Counted from the stretch's first letter, positions 17,639 through 27,297 are shown. The stretch: 54,346 bases of DNA from an uncultured bacterium (GCA_903844055.1 CAIMSF010000126.1:1-54346), one strand, 5' to 3'. The notes: generated by a model from the sequence alone, not told the origin. A program made the numbers and translations.

Positions 17639-19243
17639 ATGGACGAACGTGAAAAGGCGCTGGACGCATTCTTCCGCAAGAACGACAGTTCGCAGAAGAA
17701 GAAGTATGTGAGGGAAACGAATAACGCCGCCGACGGCAAGATCGACGCGTATTTCGAAGAAGTCGCCGCCAAAAAGGAACCCGTCCATAAATCGAAGGTC
17801 GACAAGATCTTCGAATTTTTCCGGATGACCTCCTTCAAGAACAAGTTCGACGAAAAGAAGGTCGCCCAGAACCGCCGCCAAATCGAAGTCGAGGGCAAGA
17901 CGAAATTCACGCTGTTCTGGAACCGGCTCACGCAGTTCTTCATCAGCCGCTTCAGTTTCGAGGCCGGCGTCGACATCCTGGACGAAACGTCGGTCCTGTA
18001 CCGGCGCAACCTCGTCATCAAGAATATCCTCTGGGTGACGAACATCGTGTTCATGCTCTTCACGATCATCGGTTCGGAAGGCACCAACATCTCCACCAAC
18101 ATCATCATCGCCATCGTCATCTTCCTGATCATGTTCTTCACCAACCTGTCGATCAAGAAAATGATCCACGACGATCCCAAGTCGATGCAGAAACAAGTCA
18201 TGGCGGAATACATGTCGGGGGTCTACATCCTCCTGATGGCGATCACCGTCTACATCAAGCTGAAGCTCACGCTCGATTTGTCGGGAACCGCCACGGAAGG
18301 GTTCTTCTCGATCACGATGGCCGGATACTCGCTCATCTACTTCGCGCTCGTCGTGCTCGCCCTCTACCAGGACTCCAAGTTGCTTTCGGTGATGTTCAAG
18401 ATCACGATGATCGCGATGACGATCATCCACATCCTGGTCCTCTACCCGCTCTACCAATATGGCGACATCCTCTCCTTGTGGGCGGCCATCCGCGGACCGG
18501 TCATCACCGACCTCTTGCTCCGCACACTCGTCTTGGCCGTCTTCATGATCGCGCTCTATTCGACGGCGCGCATCACCGAGGACATGAACAACAAGCGCAA
18601 GGAAGAACTGATCAAGCGCCGCTCGATGGAGAAAGACTTCAAATCCGTCGTCTCCGACGTGTTCGACGTCATCTCGGTCTACAAGCGGAACAACTCCGAA
18701 CTCGAGGAATCGCAGAAGGCCGCGGCGGTCCGCCGCGTCGCCGAACTGGCGGGTCGCCTCGGCAACTATCTCGGCTACTCCCCATCCCTTTGCAAGGAGA
18801 TCTTCGACTTCTCGACGATCCACGTCGACAAGAAGGAAGCCCTGTCGCTTTCCGACTATGACCAGAAGGACGTCCTCGACGAAGGCGACTTCCGCAAGAT
18901 CCGCGAAAAGACGATCATCGGTTCGGTCATCATCAAGCGGCTCCAGCTCGAGCAGAAGGGTGAAGAAATCGTCCGCGCCCATTTCGAAAAGACCGCCGAC
19001 GCCGATTTCATCAAGGAAATGAACTCGATCCAGAACAACCGCGAGTCGCAGGTCATCCTGCTTGCGGAAATCTACGAAATCCTGCGCCAGGACCGGAACT
19101 ACAAGCGCGGCCTCAAGCACGCCCGCGCCATCGACCTCCTCCAGTTGGAATTCTACCCCTACTTCGATTCCCAGATTCTCGACCGTTTCGTCAAATACAC
19201 CGACGATTTCGAGGCATTATACTACAAAGCGGCCCAAATGTAA
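17639..19243 (+). CDS. Multi-pass membrane protein with degenerate HD-GYP-like C-terminal domain
   Basis: Several hydrophobic helices followed by VRRVAELAGRLGNYLGY..LDEGDFRKIREKTIIGSVIIKRL..ESQVILLAEIYEILRQDRNYKRGLKHARAIDLL, aligning by eye with HD-GYP but without HD/HH/GYP residues. Confidence 0.65.
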   Translation: MDEREKALDAFFRKNDSSQKKKYVRETNNAADGKIDAYFEEVAAKKEPVHKSKVDKIFEFFRMTSFKNKFDEKKVAQNRRQIEVEGKTKFTLFWNRLTQFFISRFSFEAGVDILDETSVLYRRNLVIKNILWVTNIVFMLFTIIGSEGTNISTNIIIAIVIFLIMFFTNLSIKKMIHDDPKSMQKQVMAEYMSGVYILLMAITVYIKLKLTLDLSGTATEGFFSITMAGYSLIYFALVVLALYQDSKLLSVMFKITMIAMTIIHILVLYPLYQYGDILSLWAAIRGPVITDLLLRTLVLAVFMIALYSTARITEDMNNKRKEELIKRRSMEKDFKSVVSDVFDVISVYKRNNSELEESQKAAAVRRVAELAGRLGNYLGYSPSLCKEIFDFSTIHVDKKEALSLSDYDQKDVLDEGDFRKIREKTIIGSVIIKRLQLEQKGEEIVRAHFEKTADADFIKEMNSIQNNRESQVILLAEIYEILRQDRNYKRGLKHARAIDLLQLEFYPYFDSQILDRFVKYTDDFEALYYKAAQM

Positions 19244-19255
19244 GGAGCGGAAAAC

Positions 19256-20410
19256 ATGTATAGATACTTTACTTCAGAATCGGTCACCGAAGGCCATCCC
19301 GACAAAATCTGCGACCAGATCAGCGACGCGATCCTCGACGCGATCCTCGCCGACGACCCCGACGCCCGCGTCGCCTGCGAGACGGTCGTGACGACCGGCC
19401 TCGTCCTCGTCGCCGGCGAAATCACGACGAAAACCTACGTCGACATCCAGAAGATCGTCCGCAAGACGGTCGCCGACATCGGGTATACCCGCGGAAAGTA
19501 CGGCTTCGACGCCGACAATCTCGCCGTCCTCGTCTCGATCAACGCCCAGTCTCCCGACATCGCCCGCGGCGTGGATGAAACGGTCCAACACGAACAGGGC
19601 GCCGGCGACCAGGGCATGATGTTCGGTTACGCGATCAACGCGAATCCGGAGATGATGCCGTGGCCGATCCTGCTTGCCCACAAGCTCGCCCGCCGGCTCG
19701 CCGACGTGCGGAAATCGCGCCTGATGCCCTACCTCCGCCCCGACGGAAAGACCCAGGTCACCTGCGAATTCGACGAATCCGGGAAACTGGTCCGCATCGA
19801 CACGATCATCGTCTCCTGCCAGCATGCGCCCGAAGTCAGCCAGGAAACGATCCGGGAAGACGTGAAGAAACATATCATCGGCGCCGTCATCGATCCGAAA
19901 CTGCTCGATGACAAAACCAAGATCCACGTCAACCCGACGGGCCGGTTCGTGACCGGCGGCCCTGCCGGCGACTCCGGCCTCACCGGCCGCAAGATCATCG
20001 TCGACTCCTACGGCGGCTCCGCCCACCACGGCGGCGGCGCCTATTCCGGCAAGGACCCGTCCAAAGTCGACCGCAGCGCCGCCTACGCCGCCCGCTGGGT
20101 CGCGAAGAACATGGTCGCCGCCGGCCTCGCCGAGGAGATGGAAGTCCAGATTTCCTATGCCATCGGCCTCGCCGAGCCGACCTCGATCGGCGTCGAGACC
20201 TTCGGCACCGGCAAGTTGCCCGAAGCCGAACTGATCGCCATCATCCGGAAACACTTCGACCTGCGTCCGCGCCGCATCATCGACGCGCTCGGACTGAAAC
20301 GTCCGATCTATCTGCAAACCGCCGCCTACGGCCATTACGGAAGGCTCGACCTCGACCTGCCCTGGGAACGCCTGGACAAGGTCGACGTCCTGAAAGCCTA
20401 TGTCCGCTGA
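19256..20410 (+). CDS. metK: S-adenosylmethionine synthetase
   Basis: [59 protein letters not shown]. Confidence 0.98.
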   Translation: MYRYFTSESVTEGHPDKICDQISDAILDAILADDPDARVACETVVTTGLVLVAGEITTKTYVDIQKIVRKTVADIGYTRGKYGFDADNLAVLVSINAQSPDIARGVDETVQHEQGAGDQGMMFGYAINANPEMMPWPILLAHKLARRLADVRKSRLMPYLRPDGKTQVTCEFDESGKLVRIDTIIVSCQHAPEVSQETIREDVKKHIIGAVIDPKLLDDKTKIHVNPTGRFVTGGPAGDSGLTGRKIIVDSYGGSAHHGGGAYSGKDPSKVDRSAAYAARWVAKNMVAAGLAEEMEVQISYAIGLAEPTSIGVETFGTGKLPEAELIAIIRKHFDLRPRRIIDALGLKRPIYLQTAAYGHYGRLDLDLPWERLDKVDVLKAYVR

Positions 20411-20423
20411 CGGGGTGGCCGCC

Positions 20424-20903
20424 ATGCCGGTGTTCGGCGTCAACGTCGAACTCATCATCGAACTCTCCCTGCTCCTGTTCGTCCTGATTCTCGGTGTCGT
20501 GATCGCTTCGATCATCATCTATCGGAATCTGAAGAAGTCCTACAAGGAAGTGTGGAAACAGCAGTCGAAGTTTGACATCGAGCTTCGCAAAACCTACAAT
20601 CTCGTGTCCAAGCTGGTCCGCGATCCGGCATTCGACAACTACCGCGACGCGGTCGTGAAGGACCTTCCGCATGAGGCGAAGAAGAGCCTGCTCCTGCTCG
20701 TCGATTCCGCCTATTCCTCGATCGATCCGACCGACCCGGACAACAAGTATGTCGTCGAGACCTTCCAGAACCTGCAGGACATCCGCGTCTCGCTCGACGC
20801 GAAGGTGCTTTCCTACAACAAGAAGATTTCCTTCTTCCCGTTCAACTTTTTTTCCCGCGTCTTCCACATGACGAAACTGCACCACTACACGCCGCATCAA
20901 TGA
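20424..20903 (+). CDS. LemA-like membrane protein (divergent)
   Basis: N-terminal TM then KSYKEVWKQQSKFDIELRKTYNLVSKLV..; C-term VLSYNKKISFFPFNFFSRVF resembling LemA YN...FP.N; ATG 20424 (alternative 20400 overlaps metK stop). Confidence 0.55.
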   Translation: MPVFGVNVELIIELSLLLFVLILGVVIASIIIYRNLKKSYKEVWKQQSKFDIELRKTYNLVSKLVRDPAFDNYRDAVVKDLPHEAKKSLLLLVDSAYSSIDPTDPDNKYVVETFQNLQDIRVSLDAKVLSYNKKISFFPFNFFSRVFHMTKLHHYTPHQ

Positions 20904-20904
20904 G

Positions 20905-20942
20905 AGAAGGATTCGGTTTCGGCCGAATCCTTCTCATTTTTT
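20905..20942. terminator. Bidirectional terminator between LemA-like and radical SAM genes
   Basis: 13-bp stem gagaaggattcgg / ccgaatccttctc + T tract. Confidence 0.85.
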
Positions 20943-21894
20943 ACAGGTCGTCGTGGGTGCGTGCGCATTTCGCGCCCTGCCGGGAGTCGCGCCTGCGCAG
21001 TTCCTTGTCGATCTCGTTCTGGACGACGAATTTCTTCCTGGTCCACTGCGGCGCGATCAGCAACTCCGCCGGCGCGTCGCCCGTGAGCCGGTGGATCACG
21101 ACGTCCGGGGGCAGCAGTTCGAGCTGGTCGCAGACGACCGAGACGTACGCGGGAAGCGTGAGGAGCGGGAACGGGTCGGATTCGTAACGAAGGCCGAGCG
21201 CCGTTCCCTTCATCACGTGGAGCATGTGGAGTTTGACTCCGGCGACGCCGCTTCGGGCGACGTGGCGGATCGTGTCGAGCATCATCGCGGGCGTTTCGCC
21301 CGGCAGTCCGTCGATCACGTGGGCGACGACCGCCAGTCCGGCTTGATGCAACCGTCTCACCGCGTCGTCGAAATCCGCGGTCGCATAGCATAGGTTCATC
21401 GCCTTCTGGGTCGTGGGATGGATCGTCTGGAGGCCGAGTTCGACGGTCACGTCCGTTTTCGAGGAGAGACCCTTCAAGACAGCGACGATATCGTCGGGGA
21501 CGCAGTCCGGACGCGTCCCGACATTCAATCCGACGATGTCGGGATGAAGCCCGGCCGCCGTTTCATAAAGTCGTTTTAGAAGCGAGGAGTCCGCATAGGT
21601 GTTCGTGAAGGCCTGGAAGTACACGACGTACTTGCCTTCCGGCCATTTGCGCTTCATGATGGAAAGCTGCGCGTCGAACTGGTCGCGAAGCGAAAGCCTC
21701 CGGTCGCCGGCGAAATCGCCGGATCCGCGGAGCGTACAGAAGGCGCATCCCCCGACGCCCTTCGTGCCGTCGCGATTGGGGCAGGTGAACCCGCCATCGA
21801 GCGCGACCTTGAACGTTTTCTTGCCATAGCGGTCCGCCAGATCGTCGGACAGCGCGTGATACCGTTTCGTTTCCGGCGGTTTTTGCATCCTCAT
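20941..21894 (-). CDS. Radical SAM protein, YhcC/TIGR01212-like family
   Basis: KRYHALSDDLADRYGKKTFKVALDGGFTCPNRDGTKGVGGCAFC (Cx..CxxC), YVVYFQAFTNTYA, VELGLQTIHPTTQKAMNLCY. Confidence 0.92.
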   Translation of the reverse strand: MRMQKPPETKRYHALSDDLADRYGKKTFKVALDGGFTCPNRDGTKGVGGCAFCTLRGSGDFAGDRRLSLRDQFDAQLSIMKRKWPEGKYVVYFQAFTNTYADSSLLKRLYETAAGLHPDIVGLNVGTRPDCVPDDIVAVLKGLSSKTDVTVELGLQTIHPTTQKAMNLCYATADFDDAVRRLHQAGLAVVAHVIDGLPGETPAMMLDTIRHVARSGVAGVKLHMLHVMKGTALGLRYESDPFPLLTLPAYVSVVCDQLELLPPDVVIHRLTGDAPAELLIAPQWTRKKFVVQNEIDKELRRRDSRQGAKCARTHDDL

Positions 21895-21985
21895 CACCCG
21901 AACCTCATTATAGCATAATATGATGTTTCCGGAAGCGTTCCGAGGGTCCGCGTGGTATAATAGAAATCTGAAAAGGGGCGAACGC

Positions 21986-22846
21986 ATGTACAAGATCCTG
22001 ACCGACGGGTTGCTTCATCCGCGCCAACTGCTCGCATACCGCAACAAATCCGGCTGGTTCGTCCTCGCCTTCTTCGCGCTGCTCGCGTTCTTCGCGACGA
22101 TCGGACAGGCGCTTTTTTACGTCTCGTATGGTCAAAACTCGGATTTTCTTCCCGAAAACGCCGCCTGTGAGTACCTTGGCGGGACGCTCGTCTGCGACGA
22201 GGCCGGACACGATTACACCAAGCCGCTCGATTTCTTCGGAAACGACGCATACTTCCTGCCGTCCGGCGTCGACGTCGCCTCGCTTTCGCTGAGCGCCGGG
22301 ACGGCGATCGTCTTCCAGGACGAATACGTCGCCTTCTTCACCGAAGGCGAAGGCCTGATGTCGATCGACCTCTCGCCGCTGATCGCGACCGGCAGGGACC
22401 TGGGGGCCATCATGTCGGCCTATGCGACGGTGTTCCTCGTGATGACGATCCTGCTGTCGTTCATCGGCAACATCCTGCTCCTGGCGGCCTTCACGCTCAT
22501 GTCCTCGATCTCGCTGCTTCGGCTCCGCGGTTTCCTGCGCTTCAAGAAAGCCTATACGGTGCTCGCCTTCGCGTCCGTCCCGTTCGCCCTCGCGCTCACC
22601 TTCAACAACATCCTCCGCCTGCCCGAGTGGGCCTTCATGATCCTCATGGTCGTATCGTTCCGCTCGTCGTTCGTCGTGATCCGCGAATTGTTCGAACAAG
22701 CCTACGCATATCAGAATCCCGAAAGCCACGCCGGTCCGAGCGACGGCGCGGGTTCGGAAACCGACGAACCGACGGAGGACGATGGGAAACCCGTCCGTAC
22801 GGATAGGCCGGAGTCCGACGACGATGACGACGACGATCGGTCCTAG
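21986..22846 (+). CDS. DUF1189-like membrane protein with poly-Asp C-terminal tail
   Basis: Hydrophobic N-terminal helix, large extracytoplasmic segment, C-terminal TM cluster; tail PESDDDDDDDRS. Confidence 0.55.
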   Translation: MYKILTDGLLHPRQLLAYRNKSGWFVLAFFALLAFFATIGQALFYVSYGQNSDFLPENAACEYLGGTLVCDEAGHDYTKPLDFFGNDAYFLPSGVDVASLSLSAGTAIVFQDEYVAFFTEGEGLMSIDLSPLIATGRDLGAIMSAYATVFLVMTILLSFIGNILLLAAFTLMSSISLLRLRGFLRFKKAYTVLAFASVPFALALTFNNILRLPEWAFMILMVVSFRSSFVVIRELFEQAYAYQNPESHAGPSDGAGSETDEPTEDDGKPVRTDRPESDDDDDDDRS

Positions 22847-22888
22847 AACGCCGTTGCTTTCCGATCCGCGTCGTGCTATAATGTCGGT

Positions 22889-23115
22889 AATGGTGAAGAA
22901 CCGGAACCAGTAAGACGAAATTCCTCTCTAGCGAGCCGATGGCGGGTGCGAATCGGCGGGGGATTGGTCCGAAACTCGTCCGGGGAGCCGGTCGCCCGCA
23001 ACCCGGGAGGACGATCCGCAGGTCGGCGTTAACGACGTAGCGCCGGAGCAATCCGGAATCAAGGTGGCACCACGGTCATTCGATCGTCCTTCAGCGAAGG
23101 GCGATTTTTCTTTTT
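22889..23115 (+). promoter_or_regulatory. T-box riboswitch leader of leuS (specifier candidate CUC at 22975-22977)
   Basis: T-box AAGGTGGCACCACGG (23061-23075), stem I-like agcgagccgatggcggg..aatcggc, terminator atcgtcctt-cagcg-aagggcgat + T run (23083-23110); tgctataat promoter at 22877-22882. Confidence 0.9.
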
Positions 23116-23128
23116 CAGGAGGTATCCC

Positions 23129-25549
23129 ATGAGTGCATTCATCCCCACGTTCGACCATCACGAGATCGAAAAGAAATGGCAGGACCGCTGGTATCGCGGC
23201 GAGGCGTTCCACGCCGTCGATTTCGCCGAAGAACCCAAATGGTACTCGCTCGTCGAGTTCCCCTATCCCTCCGGAGCGGGGATGCACGTCGGCCATATCC
23301 GCGCCTTCTCGTCGCTTGAGGTCATTTCCCGCAAGCGCCGCATGGAAGGCTACAACGTGCTCTTCCCGATCGGCTTCGACGCCTTCGGCCTGCCGACCGA
23401 GAACTACGCGATCAAGACCGGGATCCATCCCCGCGTCGTGACCGACCAGAACATCAAGACGTTCACGAAGCAGCTCCAGTCGGCCGGCTTCAGCTTCGAC
23501 TTCTCGCGCGTCGTCGACACCACCGATCCGGACTACTACCGCTGGACCCAGTGGATCTTTTTGCGCATGTACGAGAAGAACCTCGTCTACAAGTCGAAGG
23601 CCTACGTCAACTTCTGCCCGAGTTGCAAGGTCGTCCTGTCCAACGAGGAATCGCAGGGCGGCCAATGCGACCGCTGCGGCACCGACGTCGTCCAGAAGGA
23701 CAAGGACGTCTGGTTCCTCCGCATCACCGCGTACGCCGACAAACTGCTCGACGGACTCGCCGCGTTCGAAGCCTCGAACCGCATCAAGGTCGAGGAGGAG
23801 AAGTGGATCGGCGAGTCGAAGGGTGCCTACATCGACTTCGCGATCGACGGGTCGGATGCGAAGATCAAGGTCTTCACCACGCGTCCCGACACGATCTACG
23901 GCGCGACCTTCATGGTCGTCGCTCCCGAACACGCCGTCGTGACGGACGCCCTGCCGCGCGTCAAGAACAACCAAGAAATCCAAAACTACCGCGAGAACGC
24001 GAAGAAGAAGAGCGAATTCGAGCGCGTCGAGATGAACAAGACGAAAACCGGCGTCCGCCTGGAGGGGGTCGACGCCATCAATCCGCTCACCGGCCGGAAG
24101 ATCCCGATCTACGTCGCCGACTACGTCATGATCACCTACGGCACCGGCGCGATCATGGCCGTTCCCGGGCATGACGACCGCGACTACGAGTTCGCCAAGA
24201 AGTACGACCTCCCGATCGTCGAAGTGATCCGGGGGGGAGATCTGGCGGAGGCCGCCTTCACCGACGTCGAGACCGGCACCCTCGTCAACTCCGGCATCCT
24301 CGACGGGCTCTCAGTCGCCGAGGCCAAGGCGAAAATCGTCCGCCATCTCGAGGAACGGGGCATCGGCACGGCCGCGACCCAGTACAAGATGAAGGACTGG
24401 GCCTTCAACCGCCAGCGCTACTGGGGCGAGCCGATCCCGCTCGTCTACTGCGACGCTTGCGGCGTCGTCCCGGTCCCCTATGCGGACCTTCCCGTCCGCC
24501 TGCCGATGGTCGAGAGGTTCGAACCGACCGACACCGGCGAGAGTCCGCTTTCGAACATCGAGTCGTTCGTGCGGTGCAAGTGCCCGAAGTGCGGCGGTCC
24601 CGCGCGCCGCGAGACCGACACGATGCCGCAGTGGGCGGGATCGAGCTGGTACTTCCTCCGCTACATGGATCCCAAAAACCCGAATGCGTTCGCCGCTCCC
24701 GCCAAGCTCGGGTACTGGGACCGCGTCGACTGGTACAACGGCGGGATGGAACACGTCACCCGCCATCTCATCTATTCGCGGTTCTGGAACCAGTTCCTGC
24801 ATGACGAAGGGCTCGTCCCCAACGCCGAACCCTACAAGAAGCGCACCGCCCAGGGGCTGATCCTCGGCTCCGACGGCGAGAAGATGTCGAAGTCGCGCGG
24901 CAACGTCGTCAACCCGATGGAGATCATCGAGGAATACGGCGCCGACACGCTCCGCATGTTCATCCTCTTCATCAGCGACTACGAACTCCCGACGCCGTGG
25001 AACGAGAACGGCCTGAAAGGCTGTCGCCGGTACCTTGACCGGCTCTGGCGGTTCCAGGAGAAGATCCTCCCGTCCGACGCCTATACCACGAATCTCGAAA
25101 CGCTCATCCACCGCACCGTCAAGGGCGTCGGCGAAGACATCGAGGCGATGAAGTTCAACACCGCGATCGCGAAGCTGATGATCCTCTCCAACGAAGCCGC
25201 GTCCCAAGACGGGATCACCCGGAAGGATCTTGAGACGATGATCCTCCTCACCTATCCGTTCGCGCCGCACATGGCATCCGAACTCTGGGAGGTACAGGGG
25301 TTCGAAGGCGATCTCGTCGCCCACCCATGGCCGACCTACGATCCGGCGAAACTCGCCGACGACGTGATCGAAGTCGTCGTCAACGTCAACGGCAAGGTCC
25401 GCGACCGGCTCATGATCTCCGCCGCCGCGACCGACGACGAGATGAAAGCCGCCGCGCTCGCGCTTCCGAAGATCGTCGAGATGGTCGGCGCAAGTCCGAT
25501 CCGCAAGGTCATCGTCGTACCCAAGAAACTCGTCAACATCGTCCTCTAG
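23129..25549 (+). CDS. leuS: Leucyl-tRNA synthetase
   Basis: FPYPSGAGMHVGHIR (HIGH), DAFGLPTENYAIKTGIHP, LGSDGEKMSKSRGNVVNP (KMSKS). Confidence 0.98.
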   Translation: MSAFIPTFDHHEIEKKWQDRWYRGEAFHAVDFAEEPKWYSLVEFPYPSGAGMHVGHIRAFSSLEVISRKRRMEGYNVLFPIGFDAFGLPTENYAIKTGIHPRVVTDQNIKTFTKQLQSAGFSFDFSRVVDTTDPDYYRWTQWIFLRMYEKNLVYKSKAYVNFCPSCKVVLSNEESQGGQCDRCGTDVVQKDKDVWFLRITAYADKLLDGLAAFEASNRIKVEEEKWIGESKGAYIDFAIDGSDAKIKVFTTRPDTIYGATFMVVAPEHAVVTDALPRVKNNQEIQNYRENAKKKSEFERVEMNKTKTGVRLEGVDAINPLTGRKIPIYVADYVMITYGTGAIMAVPGHDDRDYEFAKKYDLPIVEVIRGGDLAEAAFTDVETGTLVNSGILDGLSVAEAKAKIVRHLEERGIGTAATQYKMKDWAFNRQRYWGEPIPLVYCDACGVVPVPYADLPVRLPMVERFEPTDTGESPLSNIESFVRCKCPKCGGPARRETDTMPQWAGSSWYFLRYMDPKNPNAFAAPAKLGYWDRVDWYNGGMEHVTRHLIYSRFWNQFLHDEGLVPNAEPYKKRTAQGLILGSDGEKMSKSRGNVVNPMEIIEEYGADTLRMFILFISDYELPTPWNENGLKGCRRYLDRLWRFQEKILPSDAYTTNLETLIHRTVKGVGEDIEAMKFNTAIAKLMILSNEAASQDGITRKDLETMILLTYPFAPHMASELWEVQGFEGDLVAHPWPTYDPAKLADDVIEVVVNVNGKVRDRLMISAAATDDEMKAAALALPKIVEMVGASPIRKVIVVPKKLVNIVL

Positions 25550-25556
25550 TCAAGTA

Positions 25557-25597
25557 AAAATCACCCGGCTCGCGTAAGATGTGAGACGGGTGATTTT
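25557..25597. terminator. leuS terminator hairpin abutting the comFA start
   Basis: 11-bp perfect stem aaaatcacccg / cgggtgatttt, 19-nt loop. Confidence 0.8.
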
Positions 25598-25598
25598 C

Positions 25599-26846
25599 AT
25601 GAAGGAATACGTCGGCCGACGACCGGGGGGAACATCCGTCGCCGTTTTGGGAATCAAGGGCGGAATCTGCCAAAGGTGCGGAAGCGAAGTGGCCGATGGC
25701 GTGTATGACGAATGGGGGAAACGCTACTGCCGCAGCTGCCTGACCTTTGGCCACGTGAACGAGGCGACGGTCCTCTACCGGCAGGATCGGCCGCTACCGG
25801 CCGCGATCCACCGGCTCGTCCCGGCCTTTCCGCCGACCGAGGAGCAGGTCCGCGCCGGTTCCTATGTCAAGGAGCGGGTCGTTCCCGGAGGACGCGGATT
25901 CGTCCACGCCGTCTGCGGCGCGGGCAAGACCGAGATGCTGTACGAAGGGATCCTGCATGCGCTCAACCAAGGGTTTCGCGTCTGTCTCGCGATCCCGCGC
26001 AAGGACGTCGTCCGCGAACTGGCGGAACGTCTGGCGCCGATCTTTCCGGACACCACGGTCAAAGCCCTCTACCAAGGATCCCACGACGACGCCGGGGCGC
26101 ATCTCCTCGTCTCGACGGTCCATCAGCTGATCAACTATCACCAGGAATTCGACCTGATCGTGGTCGACGAGGCGGATGCCTTCCCGTACCGCGGCGACGC
26201 CTTTTTGCATGCGCTCGTCAGGAAGGCGATGAAACCCGACGCCGCCCTGATCGAGATGTCGGCGACGCCGGAGGACAAGCAGCGGAAAGGCGCGTATTTC
26301 CTGCCGGCCCGATTCCACCGTCGGCCGCTCGACGTTCCGGTGGTCGAGTACGTCGACGGTCTTTCCCAAGCCATCCGGGACGGATCGGTTCCCCGGGCCG
26401 TTTCGGCATGGCTGCAGGATGGCGGACGTCCGCGCAAGGCGATCCTGTTCGTCCCCGACGTCGCCTATGGCCTCCGGCTGGCAGCCGCGCTGGAGGGAAG
26501 CGGACATCGGGTCACGAACGTTTCGAGCCGGGAATCCGCCGGCCCGCTGCGGATCCGCGCCTTCCGCGAAGGCCGGTTCGACCTGATCGTCTCGACGACC
26601 CTGCTCGAGCGGGGCGTGACGTTTCGCGGAACGGACGTCGCGGTCTTCTCCGCGGAACATGAGATCTTCACCAAGAACGTCCTGGTGCAGATCGCCGGAC
26701 GGGTCGGCAGACATCCCGAGGCGCCGACCGGGGACATCCGCTTCTTCGCCGAGACGGGGTCGCTTGCGATCCTGCGGGCGATCCGCTCGATTGAAGCCGC
26801 CAACGCCGCCGCGCGGCGGCGCGGCCTGCTCGACGATGCTCTGTGA
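25599..26846 (+). CDS. comFA: ComFA-like DEAD/DEAH helicase (competence DNA translocation)
   Basis: Zinc finger CQRCGSEV..YCRSC, Walker A HAVCGAGKTEML, DEAD-type VVDEADAFPY, SATPED, QIAGRVGR; followed by ComFC-like ORF. Confidence 0.88.
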   Translation: MKEYVGRRPGGTSVAVLGIKGGICQRCGSEVADGVYDEWGKRYCRSCLTFGHVNEATVLYRQDRPLPAAIHRLVPAFPPTEEQVRAGSYVKERVVPGGRGFVHAVCGAGKTEMLYEGILHALNQGFRVCLAIPRKDVVRELAERLAPIFPDTTVKALYQGSHDDAGAHLLVSTVHQLINYHQEFDLIVVDEADAFPYRGDAFLHALVRKAMKPDAALIEMSATPEDKQRKGAYFLPARFHRRPLDVPVVEYVDGLSQAIRDGSVPRAVSAWLQDGGRPRKAILFVPDVAYGLRLAAALEGSGHRVTNVSSRESAGPLRIRAFREGRFDLIVSTTLLERGVTFRGTDVAVFSAEHEIFTKNVLVQIAGRVGRHPEAPTGDIRFFAETGSLAILRAIRSIEAANAAARRRGLLDDAL

Positions 26847-27249
26847 ATTGTGCCGGGACCGGTTCGGCGGACGTCTTTCCTTCGCGACGCTCTACCGGAC
26901 CCCGCGGTTCTGTCCGCGCTGCATGAAACGGTACGCTCCGGGGTCGCATCTGGCGGTCGTTCCGATCGACGGCGGCCTGGTGCGACAGGCTTATGTCTAC
27001 GACGAGGAAAACGCCGACCATCATCTGTCCGTATTGCTCTTCGACCGGCTCGCGCCGCTGTTCCGCTCGGCTTCGGACTGGGTGGACGACGGCGCGGCCG
27101 TGGTCCTCCTCGAAGGCGCCGAGGCGGCGGCGCTGCCCGACTGGTTCCGCTTCGTCGCGGCGTTCCGCGACGTCCGCTTTTTCTCGCTCTTCCTCGTCGA
27201 CCTCGAACGGTTCGCCGGCGTCTTTGACAATCTTTCCGAAAACCGGTGA
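26836..27249 (+). CDS. ComFC-position zinc-finger protein apparently lacking phosphoribosyltransferase domain
   Basis: MLCELCRDRF..PRFCPRCMKRY zinc ribbon; only ~137 aa; ATG overlaps comFA stop (ATGCTCTGTGA); no PRTase-like motif visible. Confidence 0.6.
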   Translation: MLCELCRDRFGGRLSFATLYRTPRFCPRCMKRYAPGSHLAVVPIDGGLVRQAYVYDEENADHHLSVLLFDRLAPLFRSASDWVDDGAAVVLLEGAEAAALPDWFRFVAAFRDVRFFSLFLVDLERFAGVFDNLSENR

Positions 27250-27267
27250 AAAAACATGCGAAGCATT

Positions 27268-27297
27268 TACAAACATCACAAATCTGCGATAAAATGA
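27268..27297 (+). promoter_or_regulatory. Putative hpf promoter
   Basis: tttaca ... taaaat with ~18-nt spacing upstream of hpf. Confidence 0.5.
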
